Part shown: positions 9,808-21,600 of the stretch, piece after piece
Position numbering within the stretch: the stretch's first letter is position 1
Layout of the letters: every line of letters starts with the position of its first letter
Assembly: GCA_016720835.1 (NCBI GenBank)
Contig: JADKJW010000024.1
Location: 1 to 56,896, forward strand
Direction: 5' to 3'
Origin: Ignavibacteria bacterium
GTDB lineage: Bacteria; Bacteroidota; Ignavibacteria; SZUA-365
DNA length: 56,896 nucleotides
Program-made: the position numbers and the translations under genes
The notes under the pieces: model-generated
Database searches by the model: none
What the model was told of the DNA's origin: nothing
The model's input: the letters and a program-made list of their open reading frames with translations, nothing else

Positions 9808-11637
9808 ATGAAAGCCAGCGCGTCCCCCACCGGTATCGCTGTGTCCGTTTCTGATGTGCCGTCGGCAGCGCAGCAGCGCGCCGGTTCTCAGGATATCAGG
9901 ACCTTGTTCTCGATCATCCTGTTGCTCGCGATTGCCGGTGCGTCCGCGCTTGCGCAATCGGTGGCGAATTATGCGCCGAGCATCTCGACGGGCGCGACAT
10001 TCACCTCGATCACGGGATCCGGAACCAGTTTCCCCGGTTGGAGGAATGCCACGAGCACGGAAGACAACCGCAGTCTCGCGACCAATATCGGTTTCACATT
10101 CTATTTCATGGGACAGGCGTACACGCAATTCAGCGTGTCGACGAACGGATTTCTGGACTTCTCGACTTCGACGGCCATCGGGAGCGGCACGGGCGCGTAC
10201 GGGTATGCCAACACGCAGTTCAGCGCCTTGTCGACGCCGACCATCAGAGCGATCGCACCGCTCTATGACGATCTGCGCACGGCGGGAAATCCCGGCACGC
10301 AAGCCGCGTTGGACGCGAGCATGAAATACCAGATGAGCGGATCGGCGCCAAATCGCGTCCTGACCGTCGAATGGAATAACTTCGATATCTCCGGCAGCAC
10401 GGGCATGTCCATCTCGTTTCAGGTGAAACTGTACGAGACCAGCGGCGCGATCGAGATCATCTACGGCACGATGACGCGCGGGACCGGCGGCACCCTGTCG
10501 TACACCGTGGGTATCAACGGCTTGACGATGTCCGCGACGCCGACAAGCGCAGAGCTGCTCACGAGGCAGTGGGCGGACAATTCGTCGCAATTCGGGAATC
10601 TGCCAAAGAACACGCTCGATACAATTCCGGCCACGAACGATAAAATCACGTTCACTCCGGTCCAGAATGTCTCCCCTGCGTCGCCCACGAGCCTCACGTT
10701 CACCAATGTGGGAGCGTCGATCCAGGTTGGGTGGACGGACAATTCCACGACGGAAACCTACTTCACGGTATTTCGTTCCACCGACAACGTGAATTTCACA
10801 CAGGCAGGGACCGTCGCTTCGACCACGAGCGCCGGAACCAGCAGCACGTATTCGCTGCTCGTCACCGGCCTGAGTCCCAGCACGCCGTACTATTTCCGCG
10901 TGACTGCGAACAACGAAGCGAGCGCGCCATCGTCCAATCTCGCGGGAAGCAACACCTCCGGCGCCTGCGCGAAGACCGGCACCTTCACCGTCGGTCCGAG
11001 CGGCACGTACTCCACACTTACCGCCGCCATTGCCGACGTCACCGCGAGCGGGCTGAGCGGCACGGTGATCCTTGAACTTCAGGCCGCGTACACGAGCACG
11101 GGCGAAACCTTCCCGATTACCATCGGCAGCATCCCCTGCGCAAGCGCGACGAACACCCTGACCATCCGGCCCGAGACCGGGGCCACGGGCCTGATCATCA
11201 AGGATTCATCATCGTTGGCGCAGATCACCTTCGACCTGAACGGCGCGAAGTACGTGACCATCGACGGACGGCCGGGAGGGAGCGGCACGGCAAAGCACCT
11301 GACCATCGTGCAGACCGCCCTTTCCGCAACCGCGAACGCGCTCCGTTTCATCAACGACGCGTCGTACAACACCGTGCAGTACTGCGTGCTGCGCGGCGCG
11401 AACACCAGCAGCACCGGCGGTGTGGTGCTGTTCGGCGGCACCACGGGAACGACCGGCAACGACAACAACACCATCGACAATTGCGATCTGCGGGAGAGCT
11501 GGACCGGCTTCCCGCTCAACCTCCTGTACGCCTCGGGGACGATCACGACGCTCACGCATAATAACAGCAACAACACGATTTCCAACAACCAGGCTTCAAC
11601 TGGTTCAACGCGTCCACCAGCACCTCGGGCCTGCTGA
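9808..11637 (+). CDS. Giant surface protein B, N-terminal fragment
   Basis: N-terminal 609 codons of protein B. The chosen start, ATG 9808, has a purine-rich site (ACGGAGA) just upstream; the open frame extends back to 9742 but without a better start. A long N-region is followed by the hydrophobic stretch LFSIILLLAIAGASALAQ near residues 32-50, consistent with a signal peptide cut after ALA. Next comes a domain of about 200 residues (GFTFYFMGQAYTQFSVSTNG, VEWNNFD, FQVKLYETSGAIEIIYG) resembling extracellular choice-of-anchor/nidogen-like lectin-fold domains. A fibronectin type III domain follows (about 10690-10970; GWTDNSTTETYFTVFR, LSPSTPYYFRV), then the first beta-helix (TGETFPITIG, LNGAKYVTIDG). 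After NNQ near 11588 the frame is lost; the last residues of the ORF are out of frame. Confidence 0.82.
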   Translation: MKASASPTGIAVSVSDVPSAAQQRAGSQDIRTLFSIILLLAIAGASALAQSVANYAPSISTGATFTSITGSGTSFPGWRNATSTEDNRSLATNIGFTFYFMGQAYTQFSVSTNGFLDFSTSTAIGSGTGAYGYANTQFSALSTPTIRAIAPLYDDLRTAGNPGTQAALDASMKYQMSGSAPNRVLTVEWNNFDISGSTGMSISFQVKLYETSGAIEIIYGTMTRGTGGTLSYTVGINGLTMSATPTSAELLTRQWADNSSQFGNLPKNTLDTIPATNDKITFTPVQNVSPASPTSLTFTNVGASIQVGWTDNSTTETYFTVFRSTDNVNFTQAGTVASTTSAGTSSTYSLLVTGLSPSTPYYFRVTANNEASAPSSNLAGSNTSGACAKTGTFTVGPSGTYSTLTAAIADVTASGLSGTVILELQAAYTSTGETFPITIGSIPCASATNTLTIRPETGATGLIIKDSSSLAQITFDLNGAKYVTIDGRPGGSGTAKHLTIVQTALSATANALRFINDASYNTVQYCVLRGANTSSTGGVVLFGGTTGTTGNDNNTIDNCDLRESWTGFPLNLLYASGTITTLTHNNSNNTISNNQASTGSTRPPAPRAC

Positions 11638-11689
11638 TCGCGGAGGAAACACACGCATGGTCCATCACCGGCAACAAGCTCTTCCGGAA

Positions 11690-12285
11690 GCGACGCGGAC
11701 GTACACCGCAGGCGCGACGCACTACGGCATACAGATTTCGAACACGACCGGCAACAGCTTCAACATTTCGGACAACAGAATCGGGCATAACAGCGTGGCC
11801 GGGACGGGCGCGTATACCATGGCGGTGAGCAGCACGACGCTCGCATTGAACTATGTCGCCATCGCGCTGAGCGTGGGCGCCTCCGCGGCCACCACCGTCC
11901 AGAACAACCCGCTCATCGGTTTCACCATGACGACGGGTTCCACCAGCAGCTTGGGTCAGGGCGCCTGGTGCGGCATCAGCGTGACGGCGGGCGTAGTGAA
12001 TATCGGCACCGTTACAGGAAACGTCATCGGCAACAGCGGCGCGGACTCCATCTCCGTGACGAACAGTTACGCGTCCTCTCCTTCGGTGGCATTGGTGGTG
12101 GGCATCAACAATTCCAGCGCGGCGCCGGTGGTGATTTCGAACAACAGCATCGGATTCATCATCCACAACGGTTCCGCAACCACATCGGTGGGATTTCGCG
12201 GTATTCAGAACATCTGTTTGAATACCATCGTCATCTCCGGAAACACCATCGGTCACAGCTCCGCGGCGGCGAGCATTTCACTGCC
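11690..12285 (+). CDS. Giant surface protein B, internal fragment (frame 2)
   Basis: Frame 2 carries the true reading between two one-base losses: EATRTYTAGATHYGIQISN, NNSIGF and GNTIGHSS are beta-helix coils that match sister modules downstream (for example EATRVFTSGITHYGIYVSN near 17260). The ORF itself runs from 11420 to 12382, but its ends are shadow translation. The short stretch 11598-11685 that bridges to fragment 1 is in frame 3 (NWFNASTSTSGLLIAEE). The fragment has no start of its own. Confidence 0.65.
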
Positions 12286-12636
12286 CACGCCGGCACGTCC
12301 AGCTATGGACAGAGGTTGGTGGGCATCTACGATTCGTCGTCCACGACGGCGACGATTTCGAACAACACCGTCGCAAATCTGAGCAACCTGTACACCGGCA
12401 CATCGACGGGACAGATCGTCGGCATCTCCGTTGCGGCGGGCGTGGCGACCGTCTCCGGCAACACCGTACGGGATCTCGTGACCTCGAGCGCGAGCACCGC
12501 GACCACGACCGGCGCCGCGCTGATCGGCATCCTCAACACGAGCACCACCGGCATCACCATCCTTTCGCAAAACACGGTGCACACGCTCGTCAACAGCAGC
12601 GCGGCAGCGGGTGCCATGTCCTCCATCGGCATCTAG
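12283..12636 (+). CDS. Giant surface protein B, internal fragment (frame 1)
   Basis: Frame 1 carries AGTSSYGQRLVGIYDSS, NNTVANLSNLYTG, SGNTVRDL and SQNTVHTL, the expected beta-helix coils for this place in the module, ending at a stop (tag, 12634-12636) created by one extra base. Removing the T gives GISSPSTSVWSTVEKNFVHSF, joining fragment 2d. Not a separate gene. Confidence 0.65.
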   Translation, partial: AHAGTSSYGQRLVGIYDSSSTTATISNNTVANLSNLYTGTSTGQIVGISVAAGVATVSGNTVRDLVTSSASTATTTGAALIGILNTSTTGITILSQNTVHTLVNSSAAAGAMSSIGI

Positions 12637-15600
12637 CAGTCCGTCCACCAGTGTCTGGAGCACGGTGGAAAAGAATTTTGTGCACAGCTTCCGGTACGTG
12701 AGCACCGTCGCATCGTCGAACATGATCGGCATGTACATCGCGGGAGGGACGGCGACGTACAAGAACAACATGATCCGCCTTGGCATCGACGAGACCGGAG
12801 CGGACGTCAGCACGGGATTCAACATCACCGGCATGCTCAAGGGCACGGCCACGAACAACAACGTCTACCACAACACCGTGTATATCGGCGGAGCTGGCGT
12901 CACGACGGGCACGAACGCGACGTACGCGTACCGCCGCAGCGCCATCGCGATCGACGACGTGCGTGACAACCTCTTTGCCAACGCTCGCAGCAACGGCGCA
13001 GGCACGGGAAAGCATTACGCGTACTGGCTGAACTCGGTCACCGCGCAGACGAGCGATTACAACATGGTCCGCGCGAGTGGCACGGGCGGCGTGCTTGCAT
13101 CAGTGGACGGTGGCGCGACGGATCGCAACACGCTCCAGGCCTTGCGCGCGGCGTTCGCGACGATGGAACTGCACAGCGTCGCGGCGGATCCTTCCTTCGT
13201 CGCGCCGGGCGGCACCTCCGTGACAGTGGACCTGCACCTCAACAGCACGACCCCCGCGGAAGCGGCGGGCATCGCGATCGGCGGTGTGACCGATGATTTC
13301 GACGGCCAGACGCGCTCTTCGCTGTCGCCGACGGACATGGGCGCCGACGCCGGGAGCTTCACGGCGGTGGATCTGTCCACACCGGCAATCACCTTCACGC
13401 CGCTCGCGAATACCACGAGCACCTCGAACCGCGTCCTCGGCAGCGTCGTCATCACGGATATTGGCACGGGTGTCCCGCTCGCAGGCAACGTCCCGACGAT
13501 CTGGTACAAGAAGAATTTCACGGGGGGCTGGGTCATGAATGCCGGCGTGAACATGTCGGGGAACGGCAACAGCGGCACGTGGGACTTCACGATCGATTAC
13601 AGTCTTCTCACCCCGGCGCCGGTGAGCGGCGACTCCATTTACTACTACATCGTTGCGCAGGATCAAGCCACCCCTCCGAACCTGTGGTATAACGCGTTCA
13701 CCGCGACGCAGCCCGTGCATTCGAGCGTGACAACGCAGACCACGCCGATCGATCTGCCGAACGCCTACGTCATCGGGACCACGCTCTCCGGCACGGTGAA
13801 CGTCGGTGTCGGGCAGACGTACACGTCGCTGACCAATGCCGGCGGGCTGTTCCAGGCCATCAACAGCGGCACCGTTTCGGGAAATATCATCGCCTCGATC
13901 ACCTCGGACCTTGGGGAAGACGGGACCTTCGCCTTGAATCAGTGGACGGAGAGCGGCGTCGGCAACTGGACCCTCACCATCCTGCCGGACGCAAACACCA
14001 TGCGCACCATTTCCGGTATTGGCGCCGCGAATACCGCGCTGATCCGCTTCAACGGAGCCGACAGAGTGACCATTGACGGCCAGTACGGCGGGAGCGGGGC
14101 ATACCTCCTGTTCCGCGAGAAGGGCGCCACGCAGCCACTGTTCGCCTATCTGAACGACGCGACGAACAACGCGATCCGGAACTGCACGGTCGAGGGATCC
14201 AACGCCTCCTCGAGCGCCAGCAATGCGGGGCTGGTGTACTTCGGCACTGGGACGTCGAGCGGTAACTCGAACAACAGCATCACCCGTTGCACGCTGCGTG
14301 ATCGCAGCGACACGACGACGGTGAATTATCCCGCTTTCGGCGTGTACGCGTACAGCACCGCCGCGGCGGCGGCCTTCAACAAGAACGTGTCGGTATCCGA
14401 GAACGAGATCTTCAACATCTATAACCAGAACGGCACCTCGGGATACCTGTACATCTCTACGGGAAATACCGACTGGACGCTCAGCGGCAACAGGATCTAC
14501 CACAACATCGCGTCGCCTCCGGCGTTTGCTTCCGGTTTCCTCATCAACGGCATCTACGTCAGCAATACGGGCAACAACTTCGTTCTGAGCGGCAACATCA
14601 TCGGATACAACGATTCGACGTCTAGCGGCGTGTACACGATCTCCACCGCACAAACGGTCACGTTCAGCGGCATGTACCTCTCCGTCGGCACCGCCGTCGC
14701 TTCCTCCGTGCAGGGGAATGCGATCAAGGCGATCAACTTCACGACGGCGGGGACTGGATCCTTCTTCACCGGCTATAATTTTGCGGGCGGGAACATCAAC
14801 GTTGGGACGAGCGCGGGCAACAGTTTCGGGGACACCACGAGCACCGGGTCCATCACCACGACCTGCGGTTCCACCGGCACGCTCTACGCGATGTATTGCC
14901 TGAGCAGCGGCGCGTTGAACGTGTTCAACAACGTCATCGGTTCGGTGCTCGTCAACGCGACGTCCACTTCGGCGACGGCGAACATGTCCGGTTTCTACAT
15001 CTCGAACGGAGCGCATGTGATCTCCAATAATCGCATCGGCAGTTTCGGGACGACGTCGAGCATCAATCTGGCGACGGCGAGCACTTCGGCCACGGCCCAG
15101 TCGATACACGGCATGCAGATCCTCGGCGGCACGACCACGGTCAACGGCAACGTGTTCTCGAATTTGAACAACAATTACGCGGGGACGGGCGCCGGATTCA
15201 TCCGTGCCATCTCCATCACGGGCGGCGTCATCACGACGACGAACAACGTCATCCGGAATTTCACGACCACGAGCGGAAATCCCAGCACCGTCACCTCGGG
15301 AAGCAGCGCCGTGATGGGCATCTCCAACACCAGCTCCAGCGCTGGGCAGGTGATCACCGGCAACCAGATTTTCAACCTCTCCGCTTCGCATGCCACCGCG
15401 ACCACTTCGGCGGCCGGCATTTACTACGGCATGACCTCCACGGGCAACATGGTCGCGAAGAACTTCATTCACAGCCTGAGTGTGGCGACGACGAGCACCT
15501 CCGCGGGCATTGGTGGCATCGTCTCAGCTCCCACAGCGGGTGCGGGCACGATTCAAAACAACATGATCCGTCTCGGACTCGACAGCGCCGGCAACTCCCT

Positions 15601-18600
15601 GGCAACGCCTAAGTTGATCTATGGCATCCACAAGGGCACGACATCCGGCTTTCTCGTCTATTTCAACAGCGTCTATATCGGCGGAACGGGAGTCGGGACA
15701 ACGGCAGTAAACACGCACGCGATGTACCGGAGCACAGGTGTTGCAACGGACGATCTCCGCAACAACGTATTCGTGAACAACCGTTCGAACAGTTCGACGG
15801 GCGGCAAGCATTACGCTGATTACAATGCCAGCACCACCGTGGCATTTTCCGATTACAACTTGTACCAGGCAGGCGGTACCGGAGGCATTCTGGCGTACGC
15901 AGGGGCGGATCGCACCACACTGCAGGCGCTCCGCGAGAACTTCGCGAACCAGGAACTGCATTCCGGAGTCGGGGATCCGGCATTCGCCGACGCCACCGGG
16001 CCGTTCAATACCGTCAATCTCCACGTCAGTGCCACGACCCCCGTCGAAGGCGCGGGTATCGCCATCGGGACCGTCGTCGACGACTGGGACGGACAGTCGC
16101 GCAGCGGCCTCACGCCTCCGGACATCGGCGCGGACGCGGGCAACTTCACGAACAGCGACGTCTACACGCCTTTCATCAGCTTCACCGCCGTGGGCAACAC
16201 CTCGAGCACCGGCAGCCGGACTATCAGCGCTGTCGTGATCACCGATCAGGGTACGGGGGTGCCGACGAGCGGTGCGAACGTCCCGCGCATCTGGTACAAG
16301 AAGAACTTCACGGGTGGATGGGTGAGCAACGCGGGTTCTTTCATCTCCGGTTCCGGCACAAATGGGACGTGGGATTTCACTCTCGACTACTCGCTCCTCT
16401 CCGGGGCACCGGTCACTGGAGATTCGATCTATTACTATGTTGCCGCACAGGATGCGGCCGGCACGCCGAACATCTGGTACAGGCCGTTCGCCGGAGCGCT
16501 GCATGCGGACGTGAACACGCAGACCGCGCCGCCGAGCACGCCATTCTCGTACAAGATCGCCCCGGCGATCATCACCGTGGGATCCGGGGGCACCTACGCG
16601 ACCCTGACCGGCGCCGCCGGGTTCTTCCAGACCATCAACACCAGCACCGTGTCGGAGAATCTGACGGTGCAGATCATCTCCGATATCACCGAGCCCGGCA
16701 CCTATGCGCTGAACCAGTGGGTCGAGAGCGGGGCGGGCGGCTACACCATCACCATTCAGCCCGACGGCACGACGATGCGCACGCTGTCGAACACGATCAC
16801 GAACGGCCTGATCCGGCTGGATGGCGCCGACCGTGTGACGATCGACGGCAGCTCGGGCGGGAGCGGACGTTACCTCACCATCCGGCAGACGAACGTGTCG
16901 TACCCCACGGTGACCCTGATTAACGATGCGCGAAAAAACACCGTACGCAACTGCGTTCTCGAGGGGCAGCTGACCTCCACGAGCACCGGCATCGTGCTCT
17001 TCTCGACCACGACGGGCACATTGGGCAACGACAGCAATACGGTGACGCAGTGCCTCATCCGCAACGTGTCCGCGCAGAACAATTCCATCGGCATCTACGC
17101 GAGCGGCACGACAACGACGACGAATCATTTTAACAGCAATAACGCGATCACCGACAACCTCATCGCGAATCCCTTCCTCGCGACGGGCACCTGCGCGGGT
17201 ATCTACGTCACCACGGGAAACACCGACTGGACCATCACCGGAAACCGGATCTACCAGGAAGCCACGCGCGTGTTCACTTCCGGCATCACACACTACGGCA
17301 TCTACGTGTCGAACGCGTCCGGGAATAACTTCGTCGTCAACAACAACCTGATCGGCTTCGCTGACTCGACGGGCGCCGGGTTCACGACGCAGACGATTTC
17401 GACAACCGCGCTTGCCCGCTCATACTACGGGGTGTACCTGAGCGTCGGAACGACCACCGCATCAAGCGTGCAGGGGAACGTGATCGGAGGGATCGTCGAT
17501 ACTTCAGCGGTCACCACGATTTACGGCTGGGCGGGTATCTACCTCGTCGGCGGCGCCATCAACGTCGGAAACGTGACAGGGAACACGATCGGCGACGCGG
17601 GCACAGGTTCGATCTCATGCTTCCGGTACAGCTCTTCGGGGGGGGCGACGGGCATCTACTCGACCTCCTCGGGGATCGTAAACATCTCGAACAATGCCAT
17701 CGGGTCGATACGCACCTACGGCACGACCGGCGCGACAAATGGCTCGGCCAGCATCTACGGCATTTACGCGACAACGGGAACGCTGACCGTCTCCGGGAAC
17801 ACGATCGGCCACCCATCCACCGTCAACAGCCTCAACGCAAGCTCGCAGGCGAATACTACAAGCAGCCAGCGCGTGTGGGGCATTTTCAGTTCATCGAGTC
17901 CCGGCACAACCACGATTTCAAACAATCTTGTGGCGAACGTCAACAATAGTTCGATCGCCACCGGGACGTCGTCCACGTCCGAATTCATCGGCATCAATGT
18001 GACCGCGGGCGTGAATCTGATTTCGGGCAACACGATCAGAAACGCGACCACGTCGACGATGAACACCAATCTCGGCTCCACTGCGGCGATGAACGGCATT
18101 TCTCACAGTTCGGCGACGGCGGGGCAGTTCATTTCACAGAACACGATCCACTCGCTGTCGAACAGCGCGGCCGCGTCCCAGGCGAACATCATCGGCATCA
18201 GCTACAATTCCGCGTCCACCGGAACGAATCTCGTCGAGAGGAACTTCATTCACAGCCTGACCTCTCCGAGTACGGGTGGCGCGGGTCTGGTCGGCATCTA
18301 CGCCGCCTCCGGCGCAGTGACGTATCAGAACAACATGGTGCGCCTCGGCATTGACACCGCCGGCGCCTCGATCACCGCGCCGTGTTACATATACGGATTC
18401 CTGAAGGCGATCACCACCGCAATGAACTTCTATCACAACAGCGTGTACATCGGCGGCGCGGGCGTCACCGCATCCGCCGTCGGCGCATCGGCGGCTTTCC
18501 GCCGCGCCTTCGCGGGAACGGACGACATCCGCAACAACATCTTCGTGAACGACCGCTCCAACGCCAGCACGGGAGGCAAGCACTACGCCTACGTGCTCGA

Positions 18601-21600
18601 GTCGAGCGTGATCGCGTTCAGCGACTACAACATCTACAAGGCCGGCGGGACAGGCGGCGTCCTGGCCAGCATCACCGGCATGGCGAATGACCTCGCCACG
18701 CTGCAGGCCCTGCGCGAAGCATTCGCCGGGCAGGACCTCCATTCCGGCGCGGGCGACCCGAACTATGTCAACGCGACGGGATCCGCATCCGTCGCTGATC
18801 TGCACGTGCAGAGCAGCACTGCAGCCGAAGGTGCAGGCACAGTCATCAGCGGCGTGTCGAACGACTTCGACGGCGCCTCGCGCGCGAGCAATACGCCGAC
18901 GGATATCGGCGCGGATGCAGGGACGTTCACCACGTCCGCCGGGAGCGATATCTTCCCGCCGGTGATCACGGTCACCTTGCTGAGCAATACCAGCAGCACG
19001 AGCAACAGGACACTGACCGGCGTCGCGGTGACGGACGTCAGCACGGGCGTCCCGACGAGCGGCGGGAACGTCCCGCGCATCTGGTACAAGAAGAACTTCG
19101 CCGGCTCCTGGGTAAGCAATGGCGGGACGCTGGCAGCAGGATCCGGCACCAGCGGCACATGGAGTTTCCTGATCGATTATTCGCTTCTTTCGGGCGCGCC
19201 GGTCAGCGGCGATTCCATCTACTACTACGTCGCGGCACAGGATCAGGCGACGGTTCCGAACCTCTGGTATGCCCCGTTTGCGGGGGCGTCGCACAGCTCG
19301 GTCAACACCCAAATCACCGCGCCGACGATGCCGAGCGTGTACGCGATCACCGGAACGCTGGCGGGAGCGATCAACGTGGGCACCGGACAGACCTACACGT
19401 CGCTGACCAATGACGGCGGCCTCTTCCAGGCAATCAACGGCACTACGGTTTCCGGCAACCTCACGGTGTCCATCACTTCCGATCTGACTGAATCGGGAAA
19501 ACATCCCCTCAACCAGTGGCTCGAGAGTGGCGCGGGCAACTACACGCTCGCGATCGGTCCCAGCAGCGCCACCGAGCGGTTGATTGCAGGCGCGAGCGAC
19601 ACAGCCAACGGCCTGATCCGCTTTACGGGTGCGGATCGCGTGACCATCGACGGCAGGTACAGCGGCTCCGGCAAGTACCTGCGTTTCCGCAATCAGAGCC
19701 TTCTGGTCGGCACGATCGGATTCTACAACGACGCGACGAACAACGTCATGCGTAACTGCACCGTGGAGGGGTCGACAATAAGCCTGATCAACGGCACGAT
19801 CACCTTCGGAATGGGCATCACGACGGGGAACGACAACAACACGATCACCGAGTGCGACATCCGCGACCTGAGCAACGTCGTCGCGACCCCGCGCACGCCC
19901 GTGCATTCGCGCGGCAACAACGCGACGTACGCGCAGTACAACAGCGGCATCACGATATCGAACTGCAACATTTACGACTACTGGCTGGACGGCGGGCAGG
20001 GCTTTGCGGTCCGTGCCGACACCGGCAGCACGGAATGGACCGTGAGCGGAAACAGCGTGTACCAGACCGTGGTCCGCAACGCGACGCTCGGCAACTCCGG
20101 CTGGCGCGGCCTGTACTTCAGCGATCCGCTCGCGGGCGGGCATCTCGTGTCGGGGAACATCATCGGAGGAAGCGCCCCCAACGCGGGTGGCGCGCCGTGG
20201 ACCAGCACGACGAGCAACGGCCAGTTCACGTCCTTCTATCCGATGTTCTTCAACCTCCACAGCCCGGCGAATGCGAGCAGCGTGCAGGGCAACGTGGTAA
20301 AGAACCTCGATATGACCATCACCAGCCAGGCGTTCGTCGTCGTCGCGGGTGTCCTCGTCAATTCCGGATACGTGAATATCGGGAACGTGACGGGCAACGT
20401 CATCGGTGACACCGCATCCACCGGTTCCATCGTCTACACGATCAACGGCCTCACCGGATGCACGTACACGGGCATCGATCATCGCGGAGTCGCGGGAACG
20501 ATACAGAACAACCGCGTGGGATCGATCACGTTCCAGGGCAGCAACACCGGAATCGTGTCCTTCTACGGCGTGTTCTGCACGGCGGCTGCGGGCGCATTCA
20601 CCATCAACAACAACATTGTGGGCAGCGTCACCACGGCGAACAGCATACAGACGCCGACGTCTGCATCGTCGCTCTGGATTCAGATGACGGGCATCTACAG
20701 CCAGCTCCCGGCATCGGGACTGAGCCAGCTCACGAATAACACGGTGGCCAACCTCACGAACAACAGCGAAAATCTCAATTCGTATGTGCGCGGCATGTAT
20801 CACGTCACGTCGGCCGCGACGATTCAGTCCAATCAGATCTACAACCTGACCTGCGCCTCGGCGATGGTTGGCGGCGGAGCGCAGTCGGCCGTCACCGGCA
20901 TGTCCATCAGCAACAGTTACGGGCCGACGCTGGTCTCGCAGAACGTGATCCATTCGCTGAGCAGCACGGTCACCACGGGCGCTCCGGCTGCCTACGTGCA
21001 GGGCATGTACTACTTCGGCCCCTTGGGCGCCGGGAACCTCATTGAGCGCAACTTCATCCACAGCCTGAGTTCCGTGACCCCGAACGCATCCTCGTTCCAG
21101 ATCGTCATCTACGCGGCCGGCGGGACGGCGACGTTCCAGAACAACATCGTGCAACTCGGCATCGATGCCGCCGGGAACAGCGTCACCACGGAACAGATTA
21201 TGGCGGGCATCTACAAGAATTCCTCGAGCAACAACACCTTCTTCCACAATTCCGTGTACGTCGGCGGCACGGGCGTCGGATCCGCCACGAACGCGCCTTC
21301 CTACGCGTTCCGGCGCGCAACCTCCGCGGTGCTGGATGATATCCGCGACAACCTTTTCGTCAACGAACGTTCGAACGCGACGACAGGAAGCAAGCACTAC
21401 GCGTACTTCCTGAACGCCAACACGAACATCAACAGCGACTACAACATCTACCGGGCGAGCGGCACGGGCGGCGTACTGGCGACCGTGGACGGTGGTACGA
21501 CCGACCGCCTCACGCTCCAGGCGCTGCGCGAGAACATGGCCGGCTTCGACATGAACTCCGGCGTCGGCAACCCGAACTTCGTCAACGCTGCCGGAAACGC